A stretch of DNA of 6,784 bases from Flavobacteriaceae bacterium (GTDB taxonomy: Bacteria > Bacteroidota > Bacteroidia > Flavobacteriales > Flavobacteriaceae): the NCBI GenBank assembly GCA_030828025.1, contig JAURDG010000072.1:1-6784 (forward strand). Reading direction: 5' to 3'. A program made the translations under genes and the position numbers. Each line of letters begins with the position of its first letter. Position 1 is the stretch's first letter. The notes under the pieces are model-generated. The model saw only the letters and a program-made list of their open reading frames with translations. It searched no databases and was not told the origin of the DNA. Below, piece by piece: positions 1 through 5,400 of this stretch.

Positions 1-519
1 TCTTTACTTCAGTTCAGGTATTACAAGGAATTGGGAGAAAAAACAATTGAACAAGTTCCAAAGCCTAAACTATCATGGCAGATCAACAACGAGACCAACA
101 GTATAAATACGATTGTAAAACACCTTAGCGGCAATATGGTATCTAGGTGGACGGATTTTTTACATTCGGATGGTGAAAAAGAATCTAGAAACAGAGACGA
201 AGAATTCGAAGATACCATAAAGTCCAAAGAAGAATTAATGAAAATTTGGGAAAAAGGATGGAGGGTTTTGTTTGATGCCATTGAAGAACTAACCGATGAA
301 GATTTATCTAAAATATGTTATATAAGAAATGAAGGGCATACTGTAACTGAATGTATTAATAGACAATTGTGTCATTATTCCTATCACGTAGGACAGCTAG
401 TCATGATTGGTAAAATTATTTGTGGCGATAAGTGGAAAACACTATCAATTCCTAAAGGGGAAAGTCAATCATTCAACCTAAAGAAGTTCTCCATGGAAAA
501 AGAAAAGAGGCTTTTTTAA
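1..519 (+). CDS. DUF1572 family protein (DinB/YfiT-like superfamily), 5' partial
   Basis: The frame is open from the first base of the window. The codons before the TTG at 31 already encode family-like sequence (QFRYYKELGEKTIEQ), so TTG 31 is internal and the real start lies upstream; I infer that roughly ten residues are missing. Counting from base 1, the protein has the DUF1572 signatures IVKHLSGNM (38-46), SRWTDFL and DGEK, and the C-terminal HYSYHVGQLV block. His41, His125 and His129 fit the three-His metal site of the DinB four-helix-bundle fold. DinB-like proteins are cytoplasmic and are often thiol- or metal-dependent transferases, but the reaction of DUF1572 members is not established, so no function is assigned. 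The TAA stop is at 517-519. The Lys/Glu-rich tail after the GQLV block looks normal. It is followed by 118 bp before the next gene on the same strand, which seems to have its own promoter. Family assignment is confident; function is unknown. Confidence 0.88.
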   Translation, partial: SLLQFRYYKELGEKTIEQVPKPKLSWQINNETNSINTIVKHLSGNMVSRWTDFLHSDGEKESRNRDEEFEDTIKSKEELMKIWEKGWRVLFDAIEELTDEDLSKICYIRNEGHTVTECINRQLCHYSYHVGQLVMIGKIICGDKWKTLSIPKGESQSFNLKKFSMEKEKRLF

Positions 520-566
520 TACGATAGGCGGGTCTGTTTATTTCAATTGAATATCATTCATTATTT

Positions 567-613
567 GTGACTTAAAGAACGCAGCACATAGATAGCCAAA
601 AAATTTAAGTCAC
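567..613. repeat. Perfect 10-bp inverted repeat, possible operator
   Basis: The left arm GTGACTTAAA (567-576) and right arm TTTAAGTCAC (604-613) are exact reverse complements separated by 27 nt. The right arm ends one base before a -7-like box at 614-621, so the repeat covers the region where RNA polymerase would contact the upstream promoter. No T-run follows the right arm on the plus strand, which argues against an intrinsic terminator for the upstream gene. It could be a regulator-binding site or an RNA hairpin. The role is inferred from position only. Confidence 0.5.
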
Positions 614-621
614 TATATTTG
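614..621 (+). promoter_or_regulatory. Putative Bacteroidota -7 promoter box for the Kazal gene
   Basis: TATATTTG matches the Bacteroidota sigma-A -7 consensus TAnnTTTG exactly. It lies 16 nt before the ATG at 638, which would leave a very short leader. No clear TTTG/TTG -33 element sits at the usual spacing, because that stretch is the loop and right arm of the inverted repeat. The promoter may therefore be weak or activator-dependent. The motif is short and AT-rich, so chance occurrence is possible. Confidence 0.38.
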
Positions 622-637
622 ACCAAAGCATAGCAAC

Positions 638-1183
638 ATGAAATACTCAATAACCGCATTTTTGCTTCTTGTCTTTACCTGTGAAAAAACAGATGTAGAG
701 ATGGTCCAACCCATAGAAGGGCAATGGCTTTTAGAGGATGTTAGTTGTTTCTGTTTTTTTGAGAAAGATTCGTTTAAAGACAGCCAGCTATGGTTTTTCC
801 CCACCACAGCTCAATTGGTCAGCAAGGGAATAGAAGGGAAGTCATTTTCTATATCGGCCTTGAATACACCTGAGGCATATATGCTTGTAGATAACGTTCT
901 ACACATCGGCTCAAAACGATATATGCTAGCGCACGAGGGGGATAGGATGACTCTTAGCTATATAGACAATCCTAAAATAGCAGATGATGAAATCACGTTT
1001 TATTATCGAAAAGGCACCGCACCCAATGATTGTCTTGCCCCTGAAAACATGCTTCAAGAGGTGGCATGCACCAAACAGTATGACCCCGTATGCGGCTGTG
1101 ATGGCATCACTTATTCCAACAGCTGTGTCGCCACCTACTACGGCGGTGTTCGCGCCTACAGCAAGGGCGCTTGTGGTAAATAG
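638..1183 (+). CDS. Putative lipoprotein: lipocalin-like domain plus Kazal-type protease inhibitor domain
   Basis: A 181-residue envelope or secreted protein predicted to inhibit a serine protease. Residues 1-14 form a short hydrophobic signal. Cys15 in VFTCEK could be the lipidated cysteine, but Phe at -2 and Thr at -1 make a poor lipobox. Residues 26-124 look like a lipocalin-type beta barrel, with an N-terminal GQW matching the GxW motif and a strand-rich remainder; this call is weaker. Residues 132-179 are a Kazal domain: C132, C144, C152, C163 and C179 follow Kazal spacing (x7 between C144 and C152, x10 between C152 and C163), with the PVCGCDGITYSNSC core. The canonical fifth cysteine is missing, and C154 of the bacterial CGCDG variant probably replaces it. 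By homology to Kazal inhibitors the P1 residue is Lys146 (CTKQYDPVC), predicting trypsin-like targets. ATG 638 is chosen because the signal sequence begins there; no Shine-Dalgarno is visible. The gene is converging with the DUF2911 gene. By hand count the last 110 bp are about 55% GC against about 39% in the first 100 bp. Confidence 0.85.
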   Translation: MKYSITAFLLLVFTCEKTDVEMVQPIEGQWLLEDVSCFCFFEKDSFKDSQLWFFPTTAQLVSKGIEGKSFSISALNTPEAYMLVDNVLHIGSKRYMLAHEGDRMTLSYIDNPKIADDEITFYYRKGTAPNDCLAPENMLQEVACTKQYDPVCGCDGITYSNSCVATYYGGVRAYSKGACGK

Positions 1184-1209
1184 TGTACCTAAGAGGGTTT
1201 GGTGCACTA
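1181..1209 (+). terminator. Stem-loop between convergent genes, possible terminator
   Basis: Arms TAGTGTACC (1181-1189) and GGTGCACTA (1201-1209) can form a 9-bp stem with one G-U pair and an 11-nt loop. The left arm begins with the TAG stop of the Kazal gene. The base after the hairpin on the plus strand starts an A-run, not a T-run. On the minus strand the A8 at 1209-1216 becomes a U-tract soon after the DUF2911 stop, but without a good hairpin before it. The arrangement is atypical for an intrinsic terminator in either direction, so confidence is low. Confidence 0.28.
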
Positions 1210-1231
1210 AAAAAAACAGCTATTCTTGTAT

Positions 1232-1759
1232 TTATTGTACGGTAAACGGGATGTCAAAACGGACATTTCCCCATCCCATATGAATTTTTGGCCGCCCACC
1301 TTGGTCTGAAAAGGCAAAAGAAAACGCCTCTAAAGACTCCTCGTCATGTGCACGTGGAACATTGACCCGCAAGACGTCATTTTTTGAGTTGTACGCATAA
1401 GCACCCCAAACATTGGTATCGCTATTGAGGATAAATGTTACCGATTTTTCACCTACAATCGTAAAAATAGAATATGTTCCTGCTGGCACGGTTTTGCCAT
1501 CTATTTGGATGGCTGAAAACAGGCGAATTTCCGTAGCTTCATTAGCTCCAGTTCTCCAGACTTTATCTTGTGGGACAATATCCTCAAAAGAACGTCCTTT
1601 TAATTGAGGTCTGCTGTAGGTAATAACAGCAACTTTGTCGGTTATTCGGTTACTAACAGGATATTTAGCCTGATCCATTGGGCTTTTGTCTAGACCACTA
1701 AATTTTTGTGCATATCCAAATGCACCAACAACAAGAAAGAATAATACTAGTTTTTTCAT
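1232..1759 (-). CDS. DUF2911 domain-containing exported protein
   Basis: From the ATG at 1757-1759 the product is 175 residues. A classic signal peptide (MKKLVLFFLVVGAFGYAQ) has a likely type I cleavage after Gly-Tyr-Ala17, giving a mature protein that starts at Gln18. The rest is a full-length DUF2911 domain: SPMDQAKYP near residue 26, YSRPQLKGR (48-56), VWRTGANEAT (67-76), VPAGTYSIFTI, LNSDTNVWGAYAY (111-123) and the terminal MGWGNVRFDIPF. DUF2911 proteins are common exported proteins of Bacteroidota; their biochemical role is not known. A longer frame opens at the ATG at 1793-1795, which overlaps the methyltransferase stop as TAATG. That would add 12 hydrophobic residues (MRILVINLNLFF) before the textbook signal peptide, so the shorter start is preferred. 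With only 35 nt to the upstream gene and no clear promoter between them, it is probably the last gene of the minus-strand cluster. Confidence 0.92.
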   Translation of the reverse strand: MKKLVLFFLVVGAFGYAQKFSGLDKSPMDQAKYPVSNRITDKVAVITYSRPQLKGRSFEDIVPQDKVWRTGANEATEIRLFSAIQIDGKTVPAGTYSIFTIVGEKSVTFILNSDTNVWGAYAYNSKNDVLRVNVPRAHDEESLEAFSFAFSDQGGRPKIHMGWGNVRFDIPFTVQ

Positions 1760-1794
1760 GAAAAAAAGATTTAAGTTGATTACCAAGATACGCA

Positions 1795-2406
1795 TTATTT
1801 TACACCTGTAAGTATGAGTGTGCCTCCCCAGTCATTTATAGCATCTACACGCCAGTGTTGCACACACTTAAACCCCGCGTAGTTAAAAAAAGAGACCCAC
1901 TCATCTTCATTAAAGAGCTGCATTAGGGAAATACCGCAGTCTTCAGGCCAGCTATGCGAACTCGGGTTTTCTTTATAAAAATCCAACCCGACAATAAGCC
2001 GCCCATTTTCGTTAAGCCAGTTTTGACATACATTGTTTATAAATGATTTTGGATCGTTTAAGTAATAGATAACCTCCATCGAAAGGACGATATCGACTTT
2101 TTTTTGCGGAGTCCAACTTTCTAAATCCACTTTCAGGTAAGTACCTTCAGGGTCTATGTCAGTTGCTTTTTCAATCATTTTTGGCGCACCATCCAGACCA
2201 ATGGCGGTCACGCATCCAGGCAATGTTTTTACCTTGCGAACAACCCAACCATTTCCACAGCCTGCATCAATAAAGCTATAGTTGCTTCTGCCTTTTAGCG
2301 CAAATTTCAGCATATTGGCAACCGCCCGTTCATGGCCTTTTGCCATAGGCACATCACGACCACTTTCCGCCCATTCACTAAACACAACTGTTGGTACTCT
2401 TTTCAT
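1795..2406 (-). CDS. Class I SAM-dependent methyltransferase
   Basis: A 203-residue cytoplasmic protein with the Rossmann-like methyltransferase order. Motif I FIDAGCGNG (45-53) is the glycine-rich SAM loop. GLDGAP (70-75) follows, with Asp72 in the position of the acidic residue that binds the ribose hydroxyls. VDLESW (93-98) matches the adenine-contacting motif. VDIVLSMEVIYYLNDP (104-119) matches motif IV, and NGRLIVGLDFY (134-144) matches the post-IV strand. A distinctive SHSWPEDCGISLM block (150-162) probably belongs to the substrate side. The methyl acceptor cannot be read from sequence. Length is normal for a stand-alone enzyme and all core motifs are intact. The ATG at 2404-2406 comes only 2 nt after the adhesin TAA (TAACGATG), with no Shine-Dalgarno, which suggests translational coupling. 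The TAA stop (1795-1797) shares two bases with an ATG of the next gene. I infer co-transcription with the adhesin; a functional link, such as modification related to adhesin export, is untested. Confidence 0.9.
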   Translation of the reverse strand: MKRVPTVVFSEWAESGRDVPMAKGHERAVANMLKFALKGRSNYSFIDAGCGNGWVVRKVKTLPGCVTAIGLDGAPKMIEKATDIDPEGTYLKVDLESWTPQKKVDIVLSMEVIYYLNDPKSFINNVCQNWLNENGRLIVGLDFYKENPSSHSWPEDCGISLMQLFNEDEWVSFFNYAGFKCVQHWRVDAINDWGGTLILTGVK

Positions 2407-2408
2407 CG

Positions 2409-5400
2409 TTATCGTACTAAGCTAAAATGCCCTGTAAAGCTTCTCCCGTCTTCTAATTTTGCTCGGAACCAATAATCATCAGCTGGCAATGGATTACCAT
2501 TATACATACCATCCCAACCCGCTCCATCTGCAGCAATTTGCGCCAATAGTCGCCCATGGCGATCAAAAATATAAATTGCGGAATCAGATTGAAACACATC
2601 ACTCACACCAAGCAGTTGCCAGCGGTCATTTGTCCCGTCATTATTTGGTGTAAAGAAATAAGGGTAGCCAATAACCGAAACATCCAACTGAACAACGCCA
2701 CACCCATTTTTGTCCCGGACCCTAACCGGAAAAATCCCTGGCGAAACATTTTCAAAAACGCCGTTATCTTGATATGGACCAAGATTAAACGAAAATTCAT
2801 AATCCCCTATACCTAAATCGGCGGAGCTAATTTCGATTCGGTTCTTACCATTCCCCATTAGGTCAAAAACACGGACATCTTCGAAACTGAACAAAGGAAT
2901 TTCAGACTCCATGACCTCAACAGTTTTGGATGTGGCACATCCACTTAACGGGTTTGAGGCGGTAACTTCATATACACCCCCTTGACTTATGTTGATGTGT
3001 TTGGTTGTTTGTGTGAGCGGCGCTCCATTGCGTTTCCAACTGTAGGTGTAGGGGTCTTTGGCGTTGGTGGTATAAATGACGTCTGACCCAAGGTTGACAC
3101 AATACACCTGCTCTTGAGGCAGGTCAAAAACAGGATTTTCATACACTTGAAACACGACAGGCTCCTCTAGCATACAGTTGGGATTAGTGGAGTTATAGAT
3201 TTGTGCAATGATGGTCGTGGTTTCGGTTGTGAAAGGATTAGGCAGACTACCCCCAAGATTAACTTCATTTCCAGCACTGTCTCTCGTTAGAAAGGTCAAG
3301 GTCATATTTGTCTGTCCTGCCAGCAAGTTTGCATTAAGCTGACTGGTGTCAAATATTGCTTTGCCGTCTATGACACCATCAGTATCATCACAAAGCGGCA
3401 ACACATTGGCGGCACCGACTTCGGGGCTGTCGTCCACAACGAAGTCAATAAACGCTTCTTGATAACAGGGAGGTATTACGTTTGAGGGCTTGTTTTCTAC
3501 CACAGCTCGGATGGTTTGTGACGGACTATTAAATACAGCAGGAAAGCTATTTGTTGCAATAAGACTGTCGCTAGTATCGTAAAAGTAAACGTTTACTTTT
3601 GAAGGGTCTTGAGCAGCAAAAAGCTGGCTTATAAGCGTACTGGTATCAAATGGATATGATCCATCTTGACTGTTTAGGTCTAATGGGTTATCTCCATCAC
3701 ACTGTCGAGGAATAACCACAGGACTTAGTGTGGGTAAAGGTTCTACAATTAAATTGGCGACTTGCTTGAGCCCCAAACAATTTATCTCATTTAATCCTTC
3801 AGTATCAATAGCCGCCCAAATTTCTTGACTATTTGGGGTTGTATTGATATAATCAACGCGCAGGTCGATAGGGTTGTTTTTCGTAGCAGCATCTATTTCT
3901 GACTCAAAAAACTGGATGTTAACGGCACTATTTCCAAAAACAGGATGTGCAGCAATTAGTTTTGCCTCAAGATCGGAAAACACACCTTTATCAAAAATAG
4001 CCTTTTCGGCATTTAGAGGATCGTCTCTATCAGGACAGGCATAATAATTTTCAAAAAACCCGTCATTAATGACACTTGCTCCAACATTTATGTTCAAGGT
4101 TAATGGGCTGTTTGTTGCTGGATCAGTAGTTCGTTCACAGCCATTACTATTTGTGATTTTTAGATAAATGGTTTGATTAAGTATCGGCGTAACGCCATCA
4201 CTTGCAAGGTTTTTATAGGCTGTTGGGTCTGAAATTTTGCTAACCTCAGAAAGGCTTGGGTCTGTATAATAAGTGAACGACTCATTTAAATAGCCTTCAG
4301 AAAAATAGACATTATATAGCGTTAAATCATCTTGAACAATTCCATCAATGTCTGTAGCGCACTGTTCTCGCGTAAAGGAATCTTGTTTAATTTTAGGCAG
4401 TCTATTCACGATTAACCGCATGCGGTTGCCTACTTGCACACATCCAGTTGTTGTGTCCTCTACCCGGACGACAATTTCTTTACTATAGTTGTCTGCAGGC
4501 GTTGTTGTGTATGAGCGAATAGGATTAAGATTTCCTAGGGCTTTAAGCTCCGTAAGGTGATAACTAATGCTATATTTAGTAGTACTTCCTAGTATCGCTT
4601 CAATCTTAGTTGTTACAGCAGCTAAGTCAAATGTCAAAACACCATCTTCATCACTACCACTAACCAAATCATCGCAGGCGACAATATCGCCTATGGAGAT
4701 TAAGGGTGGGCGACCAATGGCCAAAAGGTCAACTTGATTTACAGGACTCACACAGGATGTAACTGTGTTTGTTACTCGGTAATAAATAGTCTGTGGGTTG
4801 GTAGTATTGGTAAAGCGTTCAGGAGTAGAGATGCGCCCTGTTGAAGATTCATTCTCAGCAGCGTCTAAGGAAGTAAAAAAAGAAACTAGGTGTGTATTGG
4901 CGTCTTGTGCACCCAAAATAGATGGGTAGATGTTGGTCAAATCGAAATCTCCGCGAAGGTCATCTGCAAGAACGCCCCCATTATTATCATCAACACAAAG
5001 TTCCAAAGGACTGGTTGAAACATCATTTGCCACAGGCAATGGGTCAATAGTAATGGTAAGTGGCGCAGAAAAACAAGGAACGCCGTTTGTTGTAACCTTT
5101 GCAATGTAGGATGTGCTTTGTGTTGGCGAAACAACCAATTGACTGCTGTTCTTTGCGCCAGGAACAGGAACATAGCCGCTGCCGTTTTCGCTAAACCACT
5201 CTATTTGTGTTTGCGCTTTGTATTCAAACAACGGATACGATTGCCCCTCAGCTTTTGTTAAGCTCATGTCGTTCCACTGCATTAGATTGTCTCCATATTC
5301 AAACTGTCCATAATCCTCTCCGCCATAGTCGTTGGGCTCTCCTGCAAACCAATTTTCATAATTTAAAGGAGTTCCATCTACCCAAAACCATCCACCTGCG

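Noticed and set aside
31..33. TTG as the start of the DUF1572 gene
   Set aside because: The codons 1-30 in the same frame encode the family's conserved N-terminal QFRYYKE sequence, so the gene begins before the window.
503..516. AAAAG-AGG-CTTTT hairpin with T-run as terminator of the DUF1572 gene
   Set aside because: The stem is only five mostly A-T pairs and it lies inside the last codons of the gene; too weak to call.
926..1283. Open frames on both strands overlapping the Kazal gene
   Set aside because: They have no recognisable domains and lie across a gene with clear Kazal and signal features, so they are shadows.
1760..1797. TATCTTGG as a -7 promoter box for the DUF2911 gene
   Set aside because: It deviates from TAnnTTTG, has no -33 partner, and the gene is tightly packed behind the methyltransferase.
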